Assembly (NCBI GenBank): GCA_007136375.1 | Contig: SLHB01000222.1 | Location: 1-11,478, forward strand | Reading direction: 5' to 3' | DNA: 11,478 bases | Source of the DNA: Candidatus Hydrogenedentota bacterium | GTDB taxonomy: Bacteria; Hydrogenedentota; Hydrogenedentia; Hydrogenedentales; SLHB01 | Shown here: one piece after another, positions 1-7,482 of the stretch | How the letters are laid out: each line of letters begins with the position of its first letter | Numbering within the stretch: position 1 is the first letter of the stretch | Notes under the pieces: generated by a model | Seen by the model: only the letters and a program-made list of their open reading frames with translations | Databases searched by the model: none | What the model was told of the DNA's origin: nothing | Translations under genes and position numbers: made by a program

Positions 1-3000
1 CGAGGGTGAGCAGGGTGGAGAAAGCCACGCCGCTCGCCACCGTCAAGGCCATGGGGATGAGAAACTGGGCCTGCATGTCCCGCTCCATGATCATGGGGGT
101 GAGCCCGATGCACGTGCTCACGGTGGTGAGGAAAATGGCGCGGAACCGCCGCGCCCCACCGCGCTTCAGCGCTTCATAGAAGGGCACTCCTTCGCCCACG
201 AGGGTGTTGACCTTCTCGATGAGAAGGATGGCCGCGTTCACGACCACACCCGCCAACGTCACCATGCCAAACATGCTCATCATGGTGACCGGATAGCCCA
301 GCAACATGTGGCCGAACACCGCGCCAATGAAGCCGAAGGGTATGGTGAGCATGATTAGGAACGGCTGGACGTAGGACCGGAAGATGGCCGACACGATAAG
401 GAAAATGCCGAACATGGCGATGATGAAGCCGCGGAACAGGCTCCCCATGGATTCGCGCATTTGCTCCTGCTCGCCTTGGAACGACGCGAGCAGGCCCGGA
501 TACCGCTCCATCAACGCGGGGAGGTAGGAGGCCTCCATATCGCCCACGATTTCTTGAGCCGTCGTGCGGTCTGAGTCTATATCGGCGGTCACGGCGACGC
601 GGCGGAGCCCGTCGGTGCGGTTGATGCTCGAAAAGCCGGGGCCGTGGCTCACGTCGGCGACGGACAGGAAGGGCACCTCGTGGCCCTGGGGCGTGCGGAC
701 TCGGATGCGCTCGAGTTCGCCGATGGCGCTCCGGTGCCGCTCGGGGTAGCGCACCTTGACGCGGACGTCATCCCGGCCCCGTTGCAGGCGGACGGGCTCG
801 GCCCCGAAGTAGCCCGCGTGGAGCTGGCTCGCCAGATCTTCCAGGCGCAAGCCGAGGGCGTAGGCTTCCGGTTTCAGGTTGATCTGGAACTCCGTGCTGC
901 CAGGACGGTAGTCGTGATCGATCTGAGAGATGCCGTCGTATGCGGCCAGATGGTTCCGCACCTCTTCCGATGCGGCGAGGATGGCCTCCATGTCGTCGCC
1001 TTGGAGCCAGATTTCCAGATCAGCGCCGCCCGGACCGCCTTCCATGGCCTCATAAGTTTGGGATATGGCCCCCGGGATCACGCCCGTACGCTCCTCCCAC
1101 AGGCGGTTGATGGTCCGGAAGTGGATGTCCCGCCGGGCTGTGTCCAAGAGTTCGACTTCGACCTGGCCCAGGTGGCTGCCCTCTTGCACGTCAAAGCCCA
1201 TGCCGCGTTGGCCCGCGACGGCGTAGACGTGCTTGACCATGGGTTCGCCGGACCCGGTTTCGAGTTCTTCTTCGATGGTCCGCAACGCTTGGACATAGTT
1301 GGTCAGGGCGTCGCGCGTCACCTCGGCGGGCGTGCCCGGATGAAACTCGACGGACGCCGTGATGAAGTTGCTGTCCACGGGCGGGAACATGATGAAGCGC
1401 ACAATGCCGCTCGCGACGAGGCCCGCCACGATAAGGGCCAAGCTGATGGACGCGCTGATTACCGCGTAGCGCCACCGCAGGGCCTTATCCAGGAGCGGCG
1501 TATAGACGTGTTCCGCGAACCATTCGACACTGTCGCCAACGCGGCGGCGCATGGCCCGTGTCTTCGCGGCGAACGAGCCCGGCCGTCCGTGTTCCGTGTT
1601 GAGATCCGGAAGGCGGCTCAGCCACGACGGCATGAGGAACAGACTCTTCACGATGGAGAACACGAGGGCGGAGATCACGACCACGGGCAGGATGGCGATA
1701 AATTTCCCCATGACCCCTTCAACAAAGAGCAGGGGCATGAAAGCCACGATGGTGGTGGTCAATGCGGCCAGCACGGGCAGCCCGACTTCGCGCAACGCGT
1801 CCACGGCGGCTTCAAGGGGCGGTTGGCCGCCTTTCCGGTGGACGTATATGGCCTCGCCAATGACGATAGCGTCGTCCACGATGATGCCAAGGACCATGAT
1901 GAGGCCGAAGAGGGACATCATGTTCAGCGTGCCGCCCGTCAGCCACATCACGATCAACGAACCGGCCAGAGACAGGGGCACGCCCACGCCGACCCAGAAG
2001 CTGAGGCGGAGATCCAGGAACAGCCAGAGGACCGCGAAGATGAGGATAAGGCCGATGAGGCCGTTCCGAAGCAACAGGTTGATGCGATCCTGGATCATTT
2101 CGGAGATGTCGTTGTAGGGCGTGATATTCGCCGTGGGAGGCAGCAAGGCCTGCTGCTCTTCCGCGTAGGCGTGCACGGCTCTCGAGATCGCGATGGCGTC
2201 CTCGTCGCTCGTCTTGAACACCGCGACGGTGACGCACGGCTCGCCGTTGAACGTGGCGTAGATGGGGTCGTCGGTGAACTGGTCCCGGATCTCGGCGATG
2301 CGGTCCAGGGTGATGACGTCTCCAGAGGGCGTGGACAGGAGCACGATGGAGGCGATTTCCTCGCCCGTATACTTTCGGCCCACCGTGCGCAACCGGATCT
2401 GCTCGCCTTCCGTGCGCACGGCCCCGCCGGCGAGGTTCAGGTTGCCCCGTCGCACGGCGTCGCTCACCTGGGCGAAGGTGAGGCCGTACTCGCGCATGCG
2501 CTCTTCGGAGACTTCAATATTGATCTCGTAGTCCCGCGTCCCGAAGATAGTCACCTGAGAGATCTCCGGCAAACGCTGGAGCTCCCGGCGCACGTCCTCG
2601 GCCCACTCCTTGAGCTGCCGTTCGCTAAGGCCGTCGCCCCACAGCGCCAGTTTGATGACCTCGGAGCGCAAGGTCACCTCGCTGATGATGGGCTGCTCGG
2701 CGTCTGGCGGCAGGGTTGGGATGGCGTCGATGGCGCTGCGGACTCTTTCGCGGACCTCGTCCTCATCGTGGCCTTCCGCGACCTCGATCATCGCCGACGC
2801 CATGCCCTCGCTGGACGTCGTGCTGTAGCGGCGGATGCCCTCGAGACCGTCCACGGCCTCCTCGATCTTGCGGGAGATGCCTTCCTCGGTCTCTTCCGGA
2901 TCCGCGCCCGGATAGGGCACTTGCACCTGGATGATGTCGATGGAGAATTCGGGAAAGAGCTCCCGGTTGGAGTTCGCCATGGCGACGATCCCCACCGTGA

Positions 3001-3067
3001 CGATCATGGCGAAGACGACGTTGGCCAAGACCCGGTTGGAAATTACCGAGGCGATGAAGCGCTTCAT
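1..3067 (-). CDS. RND-family efflux permease (AcrB/HAE1-like), C-terminus cut by window edge
   Basis: Inner-membrane proton-driven pump subunit of a tripartite efflux system. About 1022 codons are open from the ATG at 3067 to the edge. Relatives are about 1030-1060 residues, so only the last part of the final helix and the tail should be missing. The protein starts MKRFIASVISNRVLANVVFA, the usual first transmembrane segment, followed by a periplasmic porter domain. The TM4 motif VDDAIVIGE places the paired proton-relay aspartates at D398 and D399. The second half repeats this plan: a large periplasmic loop follows a helix near residue 520, and TM10 reads GVVVNAAILLIEKVN. The AcrB Lys940 position is Asn944 here. 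The start codon overlaps the stop of the upstream membrane fusion gene (ATGA), so translation is probably coupled. Known of the family: RND pumps export drugs, dyes, lipophiles or metals. The substrate cannot be read from sequence; the DD motif argues against a CzcA/CusA metal pump. No outer-membrane factor gene is in view. Confidence 0.95.
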   Translation of the reverse strand, partial: MKRFIASVISNRVLANVVFAMIVTVGIVAMANSNRELFPEFSIDIIQVQVPYPGADPEETEEGISRKIEEAVDGLEGIRRYSTTSSEGMASAMIEVAEGHDEDEVRERVRSAIDAIPTLPPDAEQPIISEVTLRSEVIKLALWGDGLSERQLKEWAEDVRRELQRLPEISQVTIFGTRDYEINIEVSEERMREYGLTFAQVSDAVRRGNLNLAGGAVRTEGEQIRLRTVGRKYTGEEIASIVLLSTPSGDVITLDRIAEIRDQFTDDPIYATFNGEPCVTVAVFKTSDEDAIAISRAVHAYAEEQQALLPPTANITPYNDISEMIQDRINLLLRNGLIGLILIFAVLWLFLDLRLSFWVGVGVPLSLAGSLIVMWLTGGTLNMMSLFGLIMVLGIIVDDAIVIGEAIYVHRKGGQPPLEAAVDALREVGLPVLAALTTTIVAFMPLLFVEGVMGKFIAILPVVVISALVFSIVKSLFLMPSWLSRLPDLNTEHGRPGSFAAKTRAMRRRVGDSVEWFAEHVYTPLLDKALRWRYAVISASISLALIVAGLVASGIVRFIMFPPVDSNFITASVEFHPGTPAEVTRDALTNYVQALRTIEEELETGSGEPMVKHVYAVAGQRGMGFDVQEGSHLGQVEVELLDTARRDIHFRTINRLWEERTGVIPGAISQTYEAMEGGPGGADLEIWLQGDDMEAILAASEEVRNHLAAYDGISQIDHDYRPGSTEFQINLKPEAYALGLRLEDLASQLHAGYFGAEPVRLQRGRDDVRVKVRYPERHRSAIGELERIRVRTPQGHEVPFLSVADVSHGPGFSSINRTDGLRRVAVTADIDSDRTTAQEIVGDMEASYLPALMERYPGLLASFQGEQEQMRESMGSLFRGFIIAMFGIFLIVSAIFRSYVQPFLIMLTIPFGFIGAVFGHMLLGYPVTMMSMFGMVTLAGVVVNAAILLIEKVNTLVGEGVPFYEALKRGGARRFRAIFLTTVSTCIGLTPMIMERDMQAQFLIPMALTVASGVAFSTLLTL

Positions 3068-4392
3068 AGCAGCTCCTCGTCTTGCTGCCCTTCGAGTTCA
3101 ACGTCCAATAGGGCGCCCTCCAGGGGATCGACAAGGCGGGTCACGACGACTTTCTGCCCGGGCTCCAAGCCTCCGGAGACGTAGACGTTGTTGCCTTCAG
3201 TCCGGGCCACTTCGACCGGGACCGTCCGCAGCCGGTTGTCGTTGGCGATGTACACGGTGTTTTCAAAACTCACCGCCCAGCGCGGCAGCTCGTACACGGC
3301 CTCCATGGTCCGGCCTGGAATCTCGACCTCGCAGAACATGCCCTCCACGAGGGGGAGCCCTCCGTCCCGGGACAACGCCTCCTCGCCTTCGATCCGGACG
3401 ACCACATGCACGGTCCGCGTGGATTCGCTGAACTGTTCGATGCGGTGTACTTGGCCCGTCCACACGTGGCTGTCCCGGTCCTCGGTCCACAGGATCCGGG
3501 CGGGCTCCGTTGTGAGGTTCGCGAACCATGACCGGGCGCTGGGGTTCTCTTGTTCGGCGAATTGGAGCCAGCGCCGCACGTCCTGGCTGTCGACGGGGAC
3601 CCGTATCTCCAGGAGCGAATCGTCCGCCAGCGTCAGTACGGGCGACGCGCCTGTCACCGTCTGGCCAAGCTCGATGTTGCGGATCTTGATCCGGGCGTCA
3701 AAGGGCGCCGTCACCACGGTGCGCTCAAGATCCAGCGTGGCGCGGCGCAGGCGGGCTTGCGCGGACGTCAATCGGCTTTCCGCGTCTTCAATTTCAATGG
3801 GGTAAAGGGCGATGACGCGCTTGAGTTGATCGACTTGATCCTGGGCCTGGTTATAGGCGTGTTCGGCTTGATCCACGCCCGATTGCGTGCCGACTTGATC
3901 CTCTTCAAGGAGCCCGCGAAGGCGCTCGAACTCTTGGCGGGCCAAGTCCCGGGAGCGCTCCAGGTTGACGAGGCGCTCCTCGTCGTTCGCCATCTGCGTG
4001 TGCAGGCGCCGGATGCCCGCCCGCATCTGGGACACGCTGGCCTGCAGCTCATCCACGGCGGCTTCGTAATCCTCGGGGTTGACGGCGAAGAGTGTCTCAC
4101 CTTCCGGGATGACCTCGCCCACGTCGAGATTCGGATGAATTCCGACCACGCGGCCCGCGGTTTCCGGCGTGATCTCCACGGACCTTTGGGTCCGCGCTTC
4201 TCCGAACCCACGGATCACTACCGGGTGCTCTTCGGGATACACCTCGCGGGCCAGGACGGACAACGCCTGCTCGGGGCGCTCGGCCTCGGGAGGCGGTTCC
4301 CGGAGCCACACCAAAGCCATCATTAGGAACACGCCGCTTGCGAGCACCGCGGCGCTTACAATAGCGGACGCCCACGCGTGTTTGTGTTTCAT
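3064..4392 (-). CDS. RND efflux membrane fusion protein (HlyD/AcrA family periplasmic adaptor)
   Basis: Periplasmic adaptor of 442 residues joining the RND permease to an outer-membrane channel. A single N-terminal membrane span (about 8-30) replaces the lipid anchor of AcrA; there is no lipobox. The order is the classic one: first lipoyl half (about 72-110, with AGRVVGIHPNLDVGEVIPEG), a helical hairpin or coiled coil (about 107-222, rich in E, Q, R, L and A heptads), second lipoyl half (about 223-256, RTVVTAPFDARI...GQTVTG), a beta-barrel (about 257-355), and a membrane-proximal domain to the end. I chose ATG 4392 because it overlaps the marR stop (ATGA) and has AAGGA about 10 nt upstream. 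An in-frame ATG at 4485 would only add marR antiphase codons. The stop (3066-3064) overlaps the RND start, so the two products are probably made in fixed ratio. Confidence 0.95.
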   Translation of the reverse strand: MKHKHAWASAIVSAAVLASGVFLMMALVWLREPPPEAERPEQALSVLAREVYPEEHPVVIRGFGEARTQRSVEITPETAGRVVGIHPNLDVGEVIPEGETLFAVNPEDYEAAVDELQASVSQMRAGIRRLHTQMANDEERLVNLERSRDLARQEFERLRGLLEEDQVGTQSGVDQAEHAYNQAQDQVDQLKRVIALYPIEIEDAESRLTSAQARLRRATLDLERTVVTAPFDARIKIRNIELGQTVTGASPVLTLADDSLLEIRVPVDSQDVRRWLQFAEQENPSARSWFANLTTEPARILWTEDRDSHVWTGQVHRIEQFSESTRTVHVVVRIEGEEALSRDGGLPLVEGMFCEVEIPGRTMEAVYELPRWAVSFENTVYIANDNRLRTVPVEVARTEGNNVYVSGGLEPGQKVVVTRLVDPLEGALLDVELEGQQDEELL

Positions 4393-4904
4393 TGCTTCGA
4401 TTCCTTTTCTTCGTCCGTCCGCCGGCCGTCCGGGCCGGTTTGACTCATCAGAACTTCGCGAATCTCCGCATAGACCGCGCACCACTGCTCAGCGGTTTCA
4501 GGGCTCAGCTTGTCGAGGAGCTCTTCGATGCTCTCATATAGCAGTTCGTCCATGGCGCCGACGCTTTCCTCTGCTTCCGGCGTCATGCGCACGATGACCG
4601 CCCGGCGGTCTTGCTTGCCGTGCTCCCGCGTCAGCGCCCCTAACTCCACCAGCCGGTCGACCATGGCCGACACGGAGGGCGCGGACACGTGCAGCGCCTC
4701 CGCCAACTGCTTAATAGTCGCTTGGCCCTTGCGCCGTAAGACATGCAGAAGGGACAATTGTCCCTGGGTCAGCTCCATTTCCTGTTTTTCCGGCCGCTGT
4801 TGCGCCTTTTCCGCCAGGCGCGCCATGCAATGCGTGCGGATCACATTGACGCTCTCAAAGAGGCTCCTTGCCTGGTCCCGCTTCGTGCGGACGCGTCCCT
4901 CCAC
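4389..4904 (-). CDS. MarR-family transcriptional regulator of the efflux operon
   Basis: 171-residue winged-helix DNA-binding protein, probably a ligand-responsive repressor of its own operon. The winged helix spans about 44-111: recognition-helix region ATIKQLAEALHVSAPSVSAM, then the wing with the family D-x-R signature (GKQDRRAV, D99-R101). N- and C-terminal helices would form the dimer interface. The start is GTG at 4904, with GGGAG 8 nt upstream (GGAGG 11 nt upstream). The next Met (M27) would delete helix 1. It is first in the operon and overlaps the adaptor gene by ATGA. Two cysteines (C26, C142) are present, but they do not form an obvious redox pair of the OhrR type. The acidic and basic tail after residue 155 is probably disordered. 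Autoregulation is inferred from the dyad at the promoter. Repressor versus activator is not proven, but operator position favours repressor. Confidence 0.93.
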   Translation of the reverse strand: MEGRVRTKRDQARSLFESVNVIRTHCMARLAEKAQQRPEKQEMELTQGQLSLLHVLRRKGQATIKQLAEALHVSAPSVSAMVDRLVELGALTREHGKQDRRAVIVRMTPEAEESVGAMDELLYESIEELLDKLSPETAEQWCAVYAEIREVLMSQTGPDGRRTDEEKESKQ

Positions 4905-4972
4905 CTTATGTGCTCCCTCCGGCCGTTGCGGCCCATCTCCAATCGAACGTCGATCCCGGATTGCTTTGGTTG

Positions 4973-4994
4973 GTTAGTCATTAGGCTGACTAAC
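4973..4994 (-). promoter_or_regulatory. Predicted MarR operator (perfect 8-6-8 dyad)
   Basis: GTTAGTCA (4973-4980), spacer TTAGGC (4981-4986), then TGACTAAC (4987-4994): a perfect 8 bp inverted repeat with centre-to-centre spacing of 14 bp, typical of MarR dimer sites built on TTAG...CTAA. It starts 1 bp downstream of the -10 box of the operon promoter and covers the expected start site (about 4989), so a bound dimer would block initiation. No second copy of the full dyad was found in the window. Binding is inferred. Confidence 0.8.
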
Positions 4995-4995
4995 T

Positions 4996-5024
4996 ATTAT
5001 AGCCGAAAACAGTAAGTCTACCAA
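4996..5024 (-). promoter_or_regulatory. Sigma70-type promoter of the marR-MFP-RND operon
   Basis: Read on the minus strand: -35 TTGGTA (5024-5019), 17 bp spacer, consensus -10 TATAAT (5001-4996). The predicted start is near 4989, giving a leader of about 85 nt before the GTG at 4904. It overlaps or abuts the dyad at 4973-4994. This is the best promoter match in the window. Confidence 0.8.
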
Positions 5025-5126
5025 AAAGATTCCCGCCTTCCTCGGAAAAAGGCGCACAACATCACTCGAACGAGGCGATATCTGCGTAGTTCTTTGTTTT
5101 TGTTGTTAATACAATCTGAAGAAGTA

Positions 5127-5155
5127 TTGACTTTTTGAGTGTTTACGGGTAGACT
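5127..5155 (+). promoter_or_regulatory. Sigma70-type promoter of the LamG/Ig surface protein gene
   Basis: TTGACT (5127-5132), 17 bp spacer, TAGACT (5150-5155), preceded by an AT-rich stretch (about 5090-5120) that could act as an UP-like element. The predicted start is near 5162, leaving a leader of about 90 nt before the ATG at 5252. I recognise no riboswitch in the leader. It diverges from the efflux promoter, with about 100 bp between the two -35 boxes. Confidence 0.65.
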
Positions 5156-5251
5156 ACAGGGCGCGGCTAACCCGGTTCACGGTCCACCGCGGCGTCTGTA
5201 TCGTAGGGCGCTGTCAATCCAAAGCTGCTGTCGGAGAAGGAGTGTAAGGAC

Positions 5252-6340
5252 ATGAAAACGAAACACAGGAACAAATTGGTGAGGGGCCCGTGGGTATGGG
5301 CGGCGGGCTTCGCCATGGCGACAGCCCTCGGGCTCCTGCTTGCATGCGATTCAGCCTATGCCCAGCGTCCCGGATACTCTCTCGCCTTCAATGGAACCAG
5401 CGACCAGATCACCCTCCCGGCTGATTTCGGCCAAGGCGTCAATTTCTCCTCCATCAGTATGGAAGCCTGGGTTTACGTCGAAAGCCACGCCAACCGCCCG
5501 GGCATCATTTTGTCCGGGACCGGGCGTCATCACTGGGAGATCAACAACGGCTTCTGGCGGGTCCGCCTCAATGACTTGAACTGGGAAGGGGCCGTGTCCG
5601 CGCAAACCGGAACATGGCAACACGTGGCCTTTTCGTACAGCCGGGGCGAACAAGTGCTCCGCTTCTACATCGATGGCGAGCAAGTCGGCTCCGCCACCGG
5701 TGACAGCGGAACGGATGACTCTTTCCTCGGCGATCCCCTCTTCCTTGGGACGTCCCTCGAAGGCGTGGGTGATCGCATGTGGCATGGGAAGCTCGCCGAG
5801 GTGCGCTTGTGGAACACGGTTCGGTCCGCCGCCGACATCAACCAGAACATGGGCCGGGCGTTGTCCGGTGACGAAGGCGGCCTTGTGGCCTACTGGCGTC
5901 TGAACGAGGGGAGCGGCTCCGCCATTGGCGACGCCACGGGCAATGGGCGCGACGGCGTGCTGGAGGGCGGTTCATGGGAGCTTGAATGGCTCATGGCGAG
6001 CGACCTGCAAAGCCGGGTCCTCGGAGCGGGCCAGACCGTTACGCTGGGCCCCGTGGAAATCTTCGAGCCGGAAGGAGCGCTTACCTATGAGTGGTTCCAC
6101 AATGGTCAAACCATCCCAGGGGCCACGGAGGCGTCCCTGACCATCGCCAATGTCGCCGCGAGCGACGCCGGCGAGTACTACGTGACCATCAACGACGACC
6201 GCGACGTCACGCCCATCGAGTCAGCCCATGTCACGTTGTCGGTGTGGGAGAACTTGCCCGCCGCTGGCGTGGCTGGATTGCTTCTCCTGGGCGCTGGAAT
6301 CGCCGGCGCCGCTTGGTCCGCGCGGAGGCGCCACGCCTGA
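5252..6340 (+). CDS. Exported LamG (concanavalin-like) + Ig-like domain protein with C-terminal sorting/anchor signal
   Basis: 362-residue predicted surface protein. The N-terminus has a basic n-region and a hydrophobic core, with cleavage probably after SAYA (about residue 38). A nearby LLLAC could be a weak lipobox. Residues about 42-248 form a LamG/jelly-roll (Laminin_G_3) domain, shown by SMEAWVYV, TGTWQHVAFSY, FYIDGEQVG, GKLAEVRLWNTVRSAADI, and GLVAYWRLNEGSG with a Gly/Asp-rich turn. Residues about 250-330 are an Ig-like fold without the cysteine pair (YEWFHNGQTIPGATEASLTI...SDAGEYYVTI). The end has LPAAG (335-339), a Gly/Ala/Leu membrane span, and a terminal SARRRHA, a three-part signal like sortase or exosortase-type CTERM tags. 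ATG 5252 has AGGAG 9 nt upstream. Such proteins usually bind carbohydrate or act in adhesion; the ligand is unknown and I see no enzymatic residues. It is monocistronic, with its own promoter and terminator. Confidence 0.88.
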   Translation: MKTKHRNKLVRGPWVWAAGFAMATALGLLLACDSAYAQRPGYSLAFNGTSDQITLPADFGQGVNFSSISMEAWVYVESHANRPGIILSGTGRHHWEINNGFWRVRLNDLNWEGAVSAQTGTWQHVAFSYSRGEQVLRFYIDGEQVGSATGDSGTDDSFLGDPLFLGTSLEGVGDRMWHGKLAEVRLWNTVRSAADINQNMGRALSGDEGGLVAYWRLNEGSGSAIGDATGNGRDGVLEGGSWELEWLMASDLQSRVLGAGQTVTLGPVEIFEPEGALTYEWFHNGQTIPGATEASLTIANVAASDAGEYYVTINDDRDVTPIESAHVTLSVWENLPAAGVAGLLLLGAGIAGAAWSARRRHA

Positions 6341-6385
6341 GATCGCCGGAGGCGCCGCGCCGGGACTTTCTAGACGCAACGACAG

Positions 6386-6414
6386 AGGGGGGAGCGGCCG
6401 CCGCTCCCCCCTTT
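6386..6414 (+). terminator. Hairpin terminator after the LamG/Ig gene
   Basis: Perfect 12 bp stem (6386-6397 with 6401-6412), 3 nt loop CCG, followed by a short T-run (6412-6414). It lies 46 bp after the stop at 6340 and between two convergent genes. The T-run is short, so efficiency is uncertain. On the opposite strand it lies 53 bp beyond the phosphodiesterase stop and may also serve that gene weakly. Confidence 0.7.
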
Positions 6415-6464
6415 GGCGCATCAGGGAGGTCAGGGCCGCAGAACGGTGAGGCGGTGCTGGCGTC

Positions 6465-7301
6465 CTACTCGTCGGCGTCCCGCAGAAAGGCCTCCAATCC
6501 CGCCAAGTCGTCGGTGTTGATGATGTCCACGTCATGGTCGAGGAGCTTTTGCCAGAGATCCGGCTCTTCCGGCGTCGCCCAGAAGCGCAGCATCCGGCCG
6601 TCTTCATGGGCTTGGCCGACGATTTCGGCCAACTCCGCCGCTTCATCCTCGGGCATGCTCCCCACGCCGTCCCATGAAAAGCGGCTGTTCCAGTGATCGC
6701 TTATCCATGGCATGAACGCCGGCGGCGCGTCGTTCCCGAGGTCGCCCAAGCGGCCGTCCACGCCGGCGTAGAGCGGATCCGCTTCCGCCATCTCCTCGAT
6801 GGGCCGGTTGCCGCTGATGACCACGCGGACCGGGCCGCGCTCAAGTTCGCCGTTGCGTACGACGGTCAGCATGTCCTCGTAGTCCGACAAGGTCTCGTTG
6901 AGGAGGGGCCAGGTGTACGAAGCATCGCTTTTGATGTCGATCATCAGCCAGAAGGGCGTGGGGCCGCCGGGATGGACCGCGCCGTGCGCTTCCACGAGCT
7001 CCCGGATGGGATCCAAGTACAGGGACCGGAGCGTGAGGTCCGGGTCGATCTCCGGCGCCGTGTGCGCGACCTTCAGTTCGTCCTCGACGCGGAAGATGTC
7101 GGCTTCCACGGCGTTGAAGCCATGGCTCAGGGCGTCAAAGAGGGGGCGGGGGTGATAGTAGTCGTTGTGGGCGAAAGCCCGGCCGAGGGGCTCGGCATTG
7201 GCCGCCTCGCCGTCTCCGTGAGCGTGAAGCGGCGCGAACGCCACGGCCGCAAGGATCGCAAGGGCCGCGCCGGAGAGAAGGGGCTTCAACGAGAAGATCA
7301 T
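6465..7301 (-). CDS. Exported PLC-like/glycerophosphodiester phosphodiesterase family protein
   Basis: 278-residue predicted periplasmic or secreted phosphodiesterase of the PI-PLC-like/GDPD TIM-barrel superfamily. The signal peptide is about 1-28 (basic start, Leu/Ala core, cleavage near LHA-H). Active-site-like motifs are AHNDYYHPRPLFDAL (H45, N46), NAVEADIF (E66, D68) and LKVAH (H80). These match the HN...E.D...H pattern of the family, with HND in place of the classic GDPD HRG. The C-terminus keeps the barrel signature RFWATPE...DHDVDIINTDD. These residues would bind a divalent metal and cleave a phosphodiester such as a lipid head group; the exact substrate is unknown. ATG 7301 has AGGAG 9 nt upstream. 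It faces the LamG gene and is divergent from the zinc-binding membrane protein. No partner gene is apparent. Confidence 0.85.
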   Translation of the reverse strand: MIFSLKPLLSGAALAILAAVAFAPLHAHGDGEAANAEPLGRAFAHNDYYHPRPLFDALSHGFNAVEADIFRVEDELKVAHTAPEIDPDLTLRSLYLDPIRELVEAHGAVHPGGPTPFWLMIDIKSDASYTWPLLNETLSDYEDMLTVVRNGELERGPVRVVISGNRPIEEMAEADPLYAGVDGRLGDLGNDAPPAFMPWISDHWNSRFSWDGVGSMPEDEAAELAEIVGQAHEDGRMLRFWATPEEPDLWQKLLDHDVDIINTDDLAGLEAFLRDADE

Positions 7302-7355
7302 ACCGCGTTGCTCCTATGCTACTTCGTTGTCGATTGCGTGAGAGCCGCGCCGGTC

Positions 7356-7380
7356 TCCCGTCGGCGCGCCGCCGGCGGGA
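7356..7380. repeat. GC-rich hairpin in the divergent gap 7302-7482
   Basis: Two 11 bp arms (7356-7366 and 7370-7380) pair with a 3 nt loop and one G-T wobble. It lies between the phosphodiesterase start and the zinc-protein promoter. It could be an unidentified regulatory site or part of the phosphodiesterase leader. Nothing links it to a known regulator. Confidence 0.45.
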
Positions 7381-7386
7381 AACGGT

Positions 7387-7415
7387 TTCGCCGACGCGGC
7401 CTTCTGGGCTATACT
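7387..7415 (+). promoter_or_regulatory. Candidate promoter for the zinc-binding membrane protein gene
   Basis: Good -10 TATACT (7410-7415) with a weak -35 TTCGCC (7387-7392) at 17 bp spacing. The start would be near 7422, about 60 nt before the ATG at 7483. AGGAGA (7471-7476) is the ribosome site. The weak -35 keeps confidence moderate. No equally good promoter was seen for the divergent phosphodiesterase gene. Confidence 0.5.
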
Positions 7416-7482
7416 GAGCATACGCCGCCGGGAGGACCTTGGGGCGGCGGTTGCGCTAAACCCGCGGGATAGGAGATCGCTG

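Noticed and set aside
644..3184. 846-residue plus-strand open frame
   Set aside because: It lies antisense to the RND permease, whose motifs are unmistakable. The product is rich in Asp, His, Gly and Arg with no domain, as expected of a frame opposite a GC-rich gene.
3550..4326. 258-residue plus-strand open frame
   Set aside because: Antisense to the membrane fusion protein gene, no ribosome site and no recognisable domain.
4393..4485. Longer start for the membrane fusion protein (ATG 4485)
   Set aside because: The extra 31 residues overlap marR out of frame and would bury the membrane anchor; ATG 4392 has a ribosome site and an ATGA junction.
5162..5251. Riboswitch in the leader of the LamG gene
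   Set aside because: I could not match it to the cyclic-di-GMP or any other riboswitch core, and saw no terminator or anti-terminator pair.
6091..6696. 201-residue plus-strand frame across the LamG end and the terminator
   Set aside because: Out of frame with the LamG gene, runs through the terminator hairpin and then antisense to the phosphodiesterase.
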